The notes beneath the pieces are model-generated. The model worked only from the letters and a program-made list of their open reading frames with translations. It was not told the origin of the DNA and searched no databases. Positions 40,082 through 48,345 of a stretch of DNA of 64,000 bases are shown here, piece by piece (within the stretch, counting starts at the first letter, position 1; each line of letters starts with the position of its first letter). Origin of the DNA: Mucilaginibacter yixingensis (GTDB lineage: Bacteria > Bacteroidota > Bacteroidia > Sphingobacteriales > Sphingobacteriaceae); assembly GCF_041080815.1 (NCBI RefSeq), contig NZ_CP160205.1, positions 5,270,001 through 5,334,000 of the forward strand, in the 5' to 3' direction. Position numbers and translations under genes: made by a program.

Positions 40082-40170
40082 TGTCATCCCGAACGAAAGT
40101 GAGGGACCTTTTCGGTTTTGCATCCCGTTTGATCGCTTCGAAAAGATCTCTCCCTACGGCCGGGATGACG
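40082..40170 (+). repeat. GTCATCCCGAACGAAAG palindromic repeat, copy 3
   Basis: GTCATCCCGAACGAAAGTGA and GGGACCTTTTCGG pair with TCGAAAAGATCTCTCCC and GGCCGGGATGAC. It is the same family as 18343 and 18595, and follows the barrel gene by 32 bp. Confidence 0.8.
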
Positions 40171-40316
40171 TTTTTTATTTCTGCGTTTTGTTATTGTTTA
40201 ATCGCGCAATCACTAATCATTGTCACCTTATTGTCTGCATTTCATAAATAATTTACGCGCTGTTAAACCGTTGAGTATGTTATCCGTCTATGATAATAAA
40301 TAGACTGAAACAGATT

Positions 40317-41408
40317 ATGAAAAGTAGATATTTGATGCGCGCTGCCCTGAGTGGTTTATTTGTGTTGATGGTAGCATTTACTGCCAGCGCACAACGTCAT
40401 GGCGGTGGCGGCGGAGGCTCCCACGGTGGTGGTGGTTTCCATGGCGGCGGCGGTTTTCACGGTGGTGGCGGCGGTTTTCACGGCGGCGGTTCATTTAGTC
40501 GAGGTGGTGGTTCGTTCCACGGCGGCGGCTCGTTTAACCGCGGTACTGCACCATCGGCACATTATGGCGCCCCACGTTCTGTTGGTCCACGTACTATGAG
40601 TGTAGCGCCACAAAACAGAGCCGGCTTACGGGCCTACAGTGCGCGTCCGGGCATTAATGGCAGTCCGGCAGGTCCGGCTTACCGTGGTGCTTACAGAGGC
40701 GGTGTTGGCGTAAGAGGTTCTTACGGTTACAGGTATCGTCCTTATTCATATGGCGGTCGTACTTATTACCGTCCGTATAACCCGTTCTATCGTTATAACT
40801 ACTTTAGCAGATATTACTATCCGCGCTTAGGTTTCCACCTGGGAGTGTTGCCATACGGTTACTACCCATTTTGGTGGGGCGGCGCAGAGTACTTCTACAG
40901 CGATGGTTATTATTACCAGTATGACAATGACCAGTATACCGTAGTAGAGCCGCCGCTGGGTGCAATATTGAGCCAGTTACCTGCGGGTGCCCAATCACTG
41001 ATGATTGATGGCGAACAGTACTACGAGCTGAATGGTGTTTACTACCAGGCGGTAACTAAAGACGACGGTTCTACCGGTTATCAGGTTGCCGGTAAAGACG
41101 GCCAGTTAACCACCGGCGCAGCCGACAACGGTCAGTATGATGACAATGGTCAGTATCAGCAAGATGATAATGGTTACCAATATCAGTCGCAGCCCCAGTC
41201 GCAACCACAACAACAGCAAAATGTTGATGGCCCGCTTAGGGTAGGTGATGTAGTGGGCAGCTTGCCACCAAGAACTTCAAAAGTGAAGATTGATGGCCAA
41301 GCCTACTACCTGTCTCAAGATGGTTACTATTTCCAGGAAGACCGCGATCAAAGCGGCCGCAAAATATACCGTGTAGCCGGCACAGCCAGCGAAGGTTTAC
41401 AACAATAA
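40317..41408 (+). CDS. Gly/His-rich exported protein with DUF6515-like domain
   Basis: A 363-residue protein with a signal peptide (ends ASAQ). A low-complexity block follows (about residues 25-80) of repeats such as GGGGFHGGGG, GGSFSRGGGS and HGGGSFNRG. A Tyr/Arg-rich part comes next, then YYPRLGFHLGVLPYGYYPFW, the hallmark I associate with DUF6515. The C-terminus carries two copies of a small unit (LGAILSQLPAGAQSLMIDGE...YYELNGVYYQ and VGDVVGSLPPRTSKVKIDGQ...YYLSQDGYYFQ) separated by a Gln/Asn-rich linker. The two units look like SH3-like or lectin-like repeats. Function unknown; the His/Gly block could bind metals. The start at 40317 gives the cleanest signal peptide. Confidence 0.78.
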   Translation: MKSRYLMRAALSGLFVLMVAFTASAQRHGGGGGGSHGGGGFHGGGGFHGGGGGFHGGGSFSRGGGSFHGGGSFNRGTAPSAHYGAPRSVGPRTMSVAPQNRAGLRAYSARPGINGSPAGPAYRGAYRGGVGVRGSYGYRYRPYSYGGRTYYRPYNPFYRYNYFSRYYYPRLGFHLGVLPYGYYPFWWGGAEYFYSDGYYYQYDNDQYTVVEPPLGAILSQLPAGAQSLMIDGEQYYELNGVYYQAVTKDDGSTGYQVAGKDGQLTTGAADNGQYDDNGQYQQDDNGYQYQSQPQSQPQQQQNVDGPLRVGDVVGSLPPRTSKVKIDGQAYYLSQDGYYFQEDRDQSGRKIYRVAGTASEGLQQ

Positions 41409-41502
41409 GATTTGATGTAGCGTTTTTTTGAAGGTGATTGTTGATGAGGGGGATGATACAGGGATGTATCATCCCTTTTGTTTTGGGGGCGTTACTGCTC
41501 CT

Positions 41503-41650
41503 TGTCATTGCGAGGAACTGCGGAGAAGGTGGGCCGGGGAGACGAAGCAATCTCGTCGCGTGTAAGTCCGATAGGCGTGTCTGAATGTCCTTCGACGAGA
41601 TTGCTTCGCAGCGCCTTTGCTCAGGCCTTACGCTGCTGCTCGCAATGACA
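41503..41650. repeat. GTCATTGCGAGGAAC long inverted repeat, full copy
   Basis: GTCATTGCGAGGAACTGCGG...AGACGAAGCAATCTCGTCG pairs with TCGACGAGATTGCTTCG...TGCTCGCAATGACA. It fills the gap between the convergent DUF6515 and proA genes, together with the terminator at 41665-41703. Confidence 0.85.
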
Positions 41651-41664
41651 CGGTGTAAAGAAAT

Positions 41665-41703
41665 AAAAAGGAGAAGGCTGCCATTGGCAGCCTTCTCCTT
41701 TTT
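41665..41703. terminator. bidirectional terminator between the DUF6515 gene and proA
   Basis: A perfect 18-bp stem, AAAAAGGAGAAGGCTGCC (41665-41682) with GGCAGCCTTCTCCTTTTT (41686-41703), has an ATT loop. Its A- and T-rich ends serve both strands. Confidence 0.9.
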
Positions 41704-41721
41704 ATATATAATGCAGATATT

Positions 41722-42969
41722 TTACCCTCTCACCTGCCCGTCACCCAGTACCACCCATTTGTAGCTGGTCAGCTCTGCCAGACCCATTGGGCCGCGGGCG
41801 TGGAGCTTTTGGGTGCTGATACCGATCTCTGCACCCAGGCCAAATTGGGCGCCGTCGGTAAAGGCGGTAGATACGTTGGCGTATACGGCAGCGGCATCAA
41901 CCTTATTTAAAAATTCGGCAATATGCAGCGGGTTCTCAGATACAATAGCTTCGCTGTGTTTAGAGCTGTTGATGGCAATGTACTCCAGCGCTTCCTCAAA
42001 GCTATCTACAGTTTTGATAGCCATTTTTAGCGACAAGAACTCGGTGCCAAAATGCTCCGGCTCGGCATGCTCTAACAAGGCAGCGGGGTAGCCACCATCC
42101 AGCGCTGCATAAGCACGGTCATCCGCATAAATAATTACCTCTTTCTCTGTTAACGGCTGTGTGATTTGCGGTAACGATGGTAGTAAGGCTTTATGAATAA
42201 TCAGGCAGTCGAGCGTATTGCAAACGCTTGGTCTGCGGGTTTTAGAGTTGAAAACAATAGGTGCCAGTTTGGCTATATCGGCGCTGTCATCACCATAAGT
42301 GTGTACAATGCCTGCACCGGTTTCAATTACCGGTACTTTACTGTTTTGACGCACAAAGTTGATTAATCCCTGGCTTCCGCGAGGAATCAGTACGTCAATA
42401 AACCCAATGGCATCCAACAGGGCAGCGGTGGCTTCGCGCTCGGCCGGCAACAGGGTTGCTGCGTTAACATCAATGCCATGTTGCTGCAATACCGAGTGGA
42501 TTACCTCAACAATGGCCTTGTTAGAAAACTCCGCATCGCTGCCGCCTTTCAGCACAGCCACGTTGCCGGTTTTAAAGCATAGCGTAAAGACGTCAAAGGT
42601 AACATTCGGGCGTGCCTCATAGATTACCCCTACAACGCCAAGCGGTACCCGCACGCGCGAGATGCTCAGGCCGTTAGGCATGGTTTTTTCGTCCAGCAGT
42701 TCGCCAACCGGGTTTTCCAGGTCGGCCACGTTGCGTATTTCGGCAGCAATGCCGGCAATGCGATCGGGGGTTAGCTGCAGGCGGTCATATTTCGGGTCGG
42801 CCGGGTCCATGCGGTTCAGATCTTTCTGGTTTTCCTGCAATAGTCGGTCGGTTTGCGCTACGGCTGCGTCGGCCACGTCAAGCAAAACGGCGGTAATCAC
42901 CTCGTTGCTTAAGCCGGCAATGTTGCGTGCAGCCTGTTGCGCGTTCTCAAAATATTTCCTGTAGTCCAT
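41722..42969 (-). CDS. proA: glutamate-5-semialdehyde dehydrogenase
   Basis: A 415-residue aldehyde-dehydrogenase-fold enzyme. RVPLGVVGVIYEARPNVT is the N-terminal nucleotide-binding stretch, RRPSVCNTLDCLI holds the catalytic cysteine, and AVYANVSTAFTDGAQFGLGAEIGIS is the C-terminal signature of ProA. It reduces gamma-glutamyl phosphate to glutamate semialdehyde, the second step of proline synthesis. Its start follows the proB stop by 5 bp, so the genes form an operon in the order proB-proA. A bidirectional terminator follows. Confidence 0.95.
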   Translation of the reverse strand: MDYRKYFENAQQAARNIAGLSNEVITAVLLDVADAAVAQTDRLLQENQKDLNRMDPADPKYDRLQLTPDRIAGIAAEIRNVADLENPVGELLDEKTMPNGLSISRVRVPLGVVGVIYEARPNVTFDVFTLCFKTGNVAVLKGGSDAEFSNKAIVEVIHSVLQQHGIDVNAATLLPAEREATAALLDAIGFIDVLIPRGSQGLINFVRQNSKVPVIETGAGIVHTYGDDSADIAKLAPIVFNSKTRRPSVCNTLDCLIIHKALLPSLPQITQPLTEKEVIIYADDRAYAALDGGYPAALLEHAEPEHFGTEFLSLKMAIKTVDSFEEALEYIAINSSKHSEAIVSENPLHIAEFLNKVDAAAVYANVSTAFTDGAQFGLGAEIGISTQKLHARGPMGLAELTSYKWVVLGDGQVRG

Positions 42970-42974
42970 ATCAG

Positions 42975-44054
42975 TTACGCGTTCAAATACAAATAATCAT
43001 AATGCACCAGTGGGCGCTGTTTTTTCTGGCCAATGCGCTCGCGGGCTTTGTCGGCGCCATATTCGGCTATGCCTAAACCCACTTGCCTGCCCTGCTCATC
43101 AATCAGCCTGATAATGTCGCCTTTTTGAAAATCGGCTTCAATATTTATTACGCCAATAGGCAGTAAACTGGTGGCTTTTTGTGAGGTTAGAACCTCGCGG
43201 GCGCCATCATTTATTTTTACTACTCCTTTGGCAAAATTTTCTGAATGGGCAATCCATTTCTTTTTGCCAGAGGTGTTTTTATTAGGAACAAAGTGGGTGT
43301 GAGTAGCTTTACCGGCCAGCACGTCGGTCAAAATACCATCGCGGGTGCCATTGGCAATGTGTACGCTGATACCTAGCTGCGCCACTTTTTGCGCCATGTG
43401 CGATTTGGTGAGCATGCCGCCCCTGCCAAACTGCGATTTACCCGAGGTAATAAACGAGGCCAGCGATGTTGCCGAGCCTTCAATCCGTTCAATTACCTTG
43501 GTGCCAGGCGTTTTTGGGTCGCCATCATAAATGCCATCCACGTTGCTGAGGATAATAAGTGCCTGGGCGTTCAGCATAGAGGCAATCAAACCGGCCAGTT
43601 CATCATTATCGGTAAACATCAGCTCGGTTACAGATACCACGTCATTCTCGTTCACCACCGGGATTACGCCATGCTGCAGCAAGATCTCCAAACAGTTTTT
43701 CATGTTGAGATAATGCATGCGGTCACGAAAATCCTCTTTGGTTACCAACACCTGCGAGCACAGCAGTTGGTATTTCTCAAACAGATGCGAGTAGGTATTG
43801 ATGAGCTTTACCTGCCCGATTGATGCCAGCAACTGGCGTGTGGCCACGGCGTTTACTTTCTCATCAATTGTAATCAAACTACGGCCTGAGGCTACAGCTC
43901 CTGACGACACCAGGATCACCTCGCGCCCCTGCTTTTTAATGGCAGCAATTTGATCTACCAGGTGACTGATACGCGCACCATCAGGCAATCCATTTTTTTG
44001 TGTGAGCACATTGGAGCCTATTTTAATGATAACGCGTTGATACTGGTGAGACAT
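42975..44054 (-). CDS. proB: glutamate 5-kinase
   Basis: A 359-residue amino-acid-kinase-fold protein with a C-terminal PUA domain (about 275-355). QRVIIKIGSNVLTQKNG opens the kinase domain, VILVSSGAVASGR is the phosphate-binding loop, IPVVNENDVVSV the glutamate site and LSNVDGIYDGDP a family signature. It phosphorylates glutamate, the first and feedback-controlled step of proline synthesis. I chose the ATG at 44054 (MSHQYQRVIIKIG); seven extra codons upstream would add no known feature. It is the first gene of the proBA operon. Confidence 0.94.
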   Translation of the reverse strand: MSHQYQRVIIKIGSNVLTQKNGLPDGARISHLVDQIAAIKKQGREVILVSSGAVASGRSLITIDEKVNAVATRQLLASIGQVKLINTYSHLFEKYQLLCSQVLVTKEDFRDRMHYLNMKNCLEILLQHGVIPVVNENDVVSVTELMFTDNDELAGLIASMLNAQALIILSNVDGIYDGDPKTPGTKVIERIEGSATSLASFITSGKSQFGRGGMLTKSHMAQKVAQLGISVHIANGTRDGILTDVLAGKATHTHFVPNKNTSGKKKWIAHSENFAKGVVKINDGAREVLTSQKATSLLPIGVINIEADFQKGDIIRLIDEQGRQVGLGIAEYGADKARERIGQKKQRPLVHYDYLYLNA

Positions 44055-44156
44055 AAGGCCGCTAATATACGCCAAATGCTACTAAAATTGAAGGCTGAAC
44101 GGGCACGGAACGGCGTTTAAGTATCACTTTCGCGTCATTTAAACAAGCGCAAGCCT

Positions 44157-44164
44157 TATCTTTA
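44157..44164 (+). promoter_or_regulatory. -7 box TATCTTTA before the DUF3810 gene, predicted leaderless
   Basis: TATCTTTA ends 5 nt before the ATG at 44170, the same arrangement as at dgkA. Confidence 0.5.
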
Positions 44165-44169
44165 CCACT

Positions 44170-45264
44170 ATGCAGAAAAGAACCGGCAAAGGTAAAATGC
44201 CACGAGCGGCAAAAACGGCACTGATATTATTGGCCGTTATTTTGGCGCTGGTGTTGTTAATGCAAAGTCCGTCGCTTACAGAGCAGCTTTACTCCAACGG
44301 TATCTATCATTTGTTTTGCTGGGTGCTGCGACCGCTTACCTGTATCTTTCCTTTTAGTTTGGGCGATGTGTTTTATGTGGTGCTGATACTCTATATCATG
44401 GTCGGCATAGTCCACTTCTTTAGATACTTGTTCACTAAACGCCACGCTGAGCTAAGGAAGCTGCTGCTAAAAGGCGTAGTGGTTTTTGAATTGGCCTGGC
44501 TGGCTTTTTACTGTTTTTGGGGGATGAATTATTACCGTCCGGCGGCGGCAGAGCTGCTCGATCTGAAGGATACTTCTTACCGGATGGAGGATGTGGTTAA
44601 AGTAACTAGTCTGATTATTGACAGCGCCAACGCTTGTCGCGCCCAGCTAACACCAGCCGAACTGGCCGACAAAGACAATAATTTCTATAATACATCGCTG
44701 GTGGCGGTTAAGAATTTATCGGCCATCTCTCCAAAATTTCAAACCATTTTGCCGCGATTAAAACCCTCGATGATTAGTTTGATAATTAGCTATATGGGTA
44801 CATCCGGCTATTATAACCCATTCACCTCAGAAGCACAGATCAATACGCTGATGCCATCATTTGAAAAGCCGTTTGTGGCCTGCCATGAGCTGAGCCACCA
44901 AACCGGTTGGGGGCGCGAGGATGAAGCTAATTTTGCCGGATACCTGGCCGGCACGCAATCAAACGATAAGTTGCTGCGCTACTCCAGCTATTACGCCGGT
45001 ATTGAAGAATTTATGCGATACCTGCGCCTGCGCGATACCATTGCACATAAGGTGTTGGTAAAACGAATTTCGCCCCTGGTAATACTGGATTTTAAGGCCG
45101 ATAGCGCGCATTGGGCAAAATATCAGGGTAATGCCTCAATGGTATCGGGACTGTTTTATGACCGGTTTTTGAAAATGAACAATCAGCCGCACGGGTTACA
45201 TACCTACAACCGCATGATCCGGCTTACCATGGCCTGGTACCGGCGCAGGTATCATATTTGGTAA
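44170..45264 (+). CDS. DUF3810 membrane protein with a HExxH metalloprotease-like motif
   Basis: A 364-residue protein. Three hydrophobic helices (about 15-32, 62-85 and 103-119) precede a large domain that is probably extracytoplasmic. That domain contains VACHELSHQTGWGREDEANF: HELSH at 239-243 and acidic residues 8-10 positions later are the zinc-binding pattern of gluzincin-like peptidases. The family (DUF3810) is uncharacterised, so a peptidase function is inference from this motif. The gene stands alone, divergent from proB with 115 bp between starts. Confidence 0.85.
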   Translation: MQKRTGKGKMPRAAKTALILLAVILALVLLMQSPSLTEQLYSNGIYHLFCWVLRPLTCIFPFSLGDVFYVVLILYIMVGIVHFFRYLFTKRHAELRKLLLKGVVVFELAWLAFYCFWGMNYYRPAAAELLDLKDTSYRMEDVVKVTSLIIDSANACRAQLTPAELADKDNNFYNTSLVAVKNLSAISPKFQTILPRLKPSMISLIISYMGTSGYYNPFTSEAQINTLMPSFEKPFVACHELSHQTGWGREDEANFAGYLAGTQSNDKLLRYSSYYAGIEEFMRYLRLRDTIAHKVLVKRISPLVILDFKADSAHWAKYQGNASMVSGLFYDRFLKMNNQPHGLHTYNRMIRLTMAWYRRRYHIW

Positions 45265-45453
45265 GGTTGTTTTATTCGCTCCTTTCTATAGGGGAAATTT
45301 ATTTACAATTTAATTACAAATTATTGTTTTACAGGAATTTATAGTGCCGATATTTGTAGTTGGGTAATGATTTTAATTCGGTAATTTAATTTCGCCGAAA
45401 ATTGGTAAATTATCACTCAAAACCGGGACTTCAGGATATATAAAAAAATGCCA

Positions 45454-45487
45454 AGCCCCTGCGGTAATACTGCAGGGGCTCTTTTTT
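45454..45487. terminator. terminator between the DUF3810 and DUF1501 genes
   Basis: AGCCCCTGC (45454-45462) pairs with GCAGGGGCT (45472-45480), followed by CTTTTTTT. An A7 run precedes the stem, so it also works for the convergent minus-strand DUF1501 gene. Nothing else stands out in the 253-bp gap. Confidence 0.85.
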
Positions 45488-45517
45488 TAAAACAATAAAC
45501 TAAAACTATAAAACAGA

Positions 45518-46726
45518 TTATATAAAATCTAACCCGGCAAAATTGCGGGTAAGTATGGCGCTGTTATCTACCTCCAGCCATTTGGTAAGCAGGGTGGCGT
45601 ATACATCTCTGAAATCTACTTTAAATTTAAGGTCGCCGCTGTCCAGATCGGTCAGGCTGGGGGCATCGTTATAAATACCGGCTTTGGCTAGTTTGCCGCC
45701 AAAAACAAACACGTTGTTGGCTGTGCCGTGATCGGTGCCGTTGCTGGCGTTTTGCTCTACCCGGCGACCAAACTCGCTGAAAGTCATAATCAGTGTATCG
45801 TCCAGTTTGCCGGTGGCTTTCAGGTCTTTTACAAAGGCGGCTACAGCATCAGCATAAACCTTCAACTGACGGCCCTGCTGGTCCATTTGGCCCACGTGGG
45901 TATCAAAGCCACCTAATGAAACGTAGTAAATCCGGGTATCTAGTCCGGAGTTGATGAATTTCGAAACATTCTTTAATTCATTGGCAAAGCCAGTGGCCGG
46001 GTAAGTGGCGGTAACGTTATAAGTTTTTGATGTTTTCTGTATGTAATCTGCCGATGAGTAGGTTTCTATCATGGTTTTATACAGATAGCCCAGGTTGTCT
46101 TCGCTTAAGTGCTCGGCAGCGTGCTGCTGCTGGATCAGGTTTTTAAAGAAGGGCTCGCGCGTGGTTTGGAAAAGACGGTTAGGGTCTTGCACGGCAATGC
46201 CTTTGAGCTTTTCGCCCTTCATGGCCAGCGAGAGCGTATCGTCTACCTCAATAACCAGGTAAGGCGTTTGTGCCGCTTTGTTATTTGCATCGAGATACCG
46301 GCCAATCCATCCGGTAGTTAAGAACTGGTTGGCATCGCTGGCTGTTTGCCAGATATCCATAGACCGAAAGTGTGATCGGTCCGGATTTGGGTAGCCTACC
46401 GCATTGATCACGCTCATCCATCCCTGGTCATATAATTCCTTTAGGGCGGCTAAGTTAGGATTGAGGCCCTGCATGTCATTCAGCGCTATAACGTTGGGTT
46501 GCTGTATGGCAATAGTCTTGCGTTTCTGGTAGTAAATATCATCGCAATAGGGCACAACGGTATTCAGTCCGTCGTTACCGCCTGAAAGCTGGATAACCAC
46601 CAGATTTTTAAAACCGCTGAGTTGCGAGCCATCGGCAGCAAAAGCTTCAAATGGCTTTAGAAAAGCCGGCATCATTAAAGCGGTTGACGCCAGCGCGGTT
46701 TTCTTTAAAAACTCCCTTCTTTCCAT
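45518..46726 (-). CDS. DUF1501 domain protein (Tat-exported)
   Basis: A 402-residue protein. The N-terminus MERREFLKKTALASTALMMP is a twin-arginine signal (RREFLKK), so export of a folded protein is expected. The mature part has the DUF1501 layout: LVVIQLSGGNDGLNTVVPY, DRSHFRSMDIWQTA, DTHVGQMDQQGRQLKVYADA and FGRRVEQNASNGTDHGTANN, with His/Asp residues in alkaline-phosphatase-like metal-site positions. The activity is unknown. It forms a conserved pair with the DUF1800 gene upstream; here the two are separated by 108 bp of repeat DNA. Confidence 0.9.
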   Translation of the reverse strand: MERREFLKKTALASTALMMPAFLKPFEAFAADGSQLSGFKNLVVIQLSGGNDGLNTVVPYCDDIYYQKRKTIAIQQPNVIALNDMQGLNPNLAALKELYDQGWMSVINAVGYPNPDRSHFRSMDIWQTASDANQFLTTGWIGRYLDANNKAAQTPYLVIEVDDTLSLAMKGEKLKGIAVQDPNRLFQTTREPFFKNLIQQQHAAEHLSEDNLGYLYKTMIETYSSADYIQKTSKTYNVTATYPATGFANELKNVSKFINSGLDTRIYYVSLGGFDTHVGQMDQQGRQLKVYADAVAAFVKDLKATGKLDDTLIMTFSEFGRRVEQNASNGTDHGTANNVFVFGGKLAKAGIYNDAPSLTDLDSGDLKFKVDFRDVYATLLTKWLEVDNSAILTRNFAGLDFI

Positions 46727-46740
46727 GCAATTTTATATTT

Positions 46741-46834
46741 AATGAGTGAAGGAGTGAGTTGTGAATGAGTGAATAAAAGCAATCACTCATTCGCTCATTC
46801 ACAATTCACTCATTGATTGAATTCACTCATTCGC
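46741..46834. repeat. GAGTGAATGAGTGA-type repeat inside the DUF1800-DUF1501 operon
   Basis: AATGAGTGAAGGAGTGAGTT and GTGAATGAGTGAAT on the left face ATCACTCATTCGCTCATTCA, CAATTCACTCATTG and ATTCACTCATTCGC on the right. The repeat runs up to the DUF1800 stop codon (46835-46837). Confidence 0.75.
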
Positions 46835-48217
46835 TTAACATAACTGATACTCTGGTGTTGATACCACCTGTATCAACATGGTTTTTATATCTGGTGCACT
46901 GTTTACTTCGTCTAATACCCGGGCAGACATGGTTGGTTCCAGCATAAACTGGGCGATCTCCGGATGCGGTGTTTTTAGCGGGATCTTCTGGAAAAACCTG
47001 TCCCAGTCTGGCACCGTAAGCGTGCGTTTAATTACATTGAACTGCTGCCTTTTGGTGGCGGCCAGGTATGCCTGGTCTTCGGGTGTTGGCTTGCCGTTAA
47101 AATCAATTATTCCGGCGCTAAGTATAGTGCTGGGTATCTTCATGCGGTACATGAGCGATGAGCTGTCAATCCAGCTGCGCCCGCCCGGCCAGCCGGCCAC
47201 GTTTGGCGGCCGGAACAATACCTGCCCCAATGTGCGCTGAAACTGCATCAGCACATCAGGGTTTTGATAATTCACATAAAACTGGCGATTCAATCCCACC
47301 AGAAACTCCACCGGCGATTTGATGAGGTTGCCAATGTTCTTATCGTCATAAAACCAATCGGCCGTAAAAACAAATTCCAACAGTGGCGTAATCTCGTAGT
47401 TGTTTTTGTAAAACAGATCGGCCATCTGGCTAATGTGTCCATCATCTGGTATATCATTTACCAGATAACGGTACAGCTTGGTGCAGATATACTTTGCCGT
47501 AACCGGGTTTTTGATGATGATATCGATGATGTCTTCGCCGCAAAAATTGGCCTGGTTACCCAAAAAAGTTTTAACGCCTGTATCATGCACGCCCGGCCTG
47601 AAAACAAACGAGGCCGTTTTGCCATCATACTGCCAGCCGGTAAATGCCCGGGCCGACTCTTTAATGTCCTGCTCGGTATAATTGCCGCGCCCCATGGTGA
47701 AAAGCTCCATCAGTTCGCGAGCAAAATTCTCATTCGGGTGGTTTTTAACGTTTTGCTGATTGTTCAAAAACTGCAGCATGCCCGGTGCTTGTGATACCTG
47801 GATGAGCATGGTTTTGAAATTTCCCAGTGCATTGGCGCGCTCAATATTATTCAGCTGTTGCTCATAATAAGAGTTGCCAATGTTACAGGCAAAATGGTTG
47901 TGCCAAAACAGCGTCATCTTCTCGCGCAGCTGCGCATCACTGGTAGACATTTGCTGCATCCATGTATTGTTAAGGGCTTTCTCCTGCTTGTTGCGCTCCT
48001 CTTGTATGGCTTTCTTTTCGTCTTCTGATTGATTGGGATGGTAACGTAAATCCAGGTTCTCTGTCACCACCTTGATGTTTTGTATCTGCACAGATGCCTC
48101 AAAAAGTTTTTTTGCGGCTTTTTTTACAGACCAATTTTCATGCTGATGCAAATCTTCAAACCGGATACCAAAGCCAGCACGGGCATATAGGTGTTTTATT
48201 TGCCTGGAATTGTTCAT
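46835..48217 (-). CDS. DUF1800 domain protein
   Basis: A 460-residue protein with the DUF1800 layout: HLYARAGFGIRFEDL at the start, KMTLFWHNHFACNIGNSYYE (WHNH motif), HPNENFARELMELFTMGRGN and YTEQDIKESARAFTGWQYDG in the middle, and FRPPNVAGWPGGRSWIDSSS toward the C-terminus. It has no signal peptide, unlike its partner, which is a usual feature of the pair. Function unknown; in other Bacteroidota and Planctomycetes the DUF1800/DUF1501 pair is assumed to act on extracellular material. It is the first gene of the pair. Confidence 0.9.
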   Translation of the reverse strand: MNNSRQIKHLYARAGFGIRFEDLHQHENWSVKKAAKKLFEASVQIQNIKVVTENLDLRYHPNQSEDEKKAIQEERNKQEKALNNTWMQQMSTSDAQLREKMTLFWHNHFACNIGNSYYEQQLNNIERANALGNFKTMLIQVSQAPGMLQFLNNQQNVKNHPNENFARELMELFTMGRGNYTEQDIKESARAFTGWQYDGKTASFVFRPGVHDTGVKTFLGNQANFCGEDIIDIIIKNPVTAKYICTKLYRYLVNDIPDDGHISQMADLFYKNNYEITPLLEFVFTADWFYDDKNIGNLIKSPVEFLVGLNRQFYVNYQNPDVLMQFQRTLGQVLFRPPNVAGWPGGRSWIDSSSLMYRMKIPSTILSAGIIDFNGKPTPEDQAYLAATKRQQFNVIKRTLTVPDWDRFFQKIPLKTPHPEIAQFMLEPTMSARVLDEVNSAPDIKTMLIQVVSTPEYQLC

Positions 48218-48345
48218 AGATGCAGGGGTATTAAATACTAAGACTCTGTATGTTAGAAAAAGTTTGAAAAATTTTGATTAATAAATCAGTCAGAATTTAT
48301 TGTTTAGTATTACTTTTAATACAGATTGACCAAATCTTAATCGCA

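Noticed and set aside
46741..46834. Possible CRISPR-like array from repeated GAGTGAAT units
   Set aside because: The units are adjacent with no unique spacers of constant length, they occur in inverted halves, and no cas gene is near.
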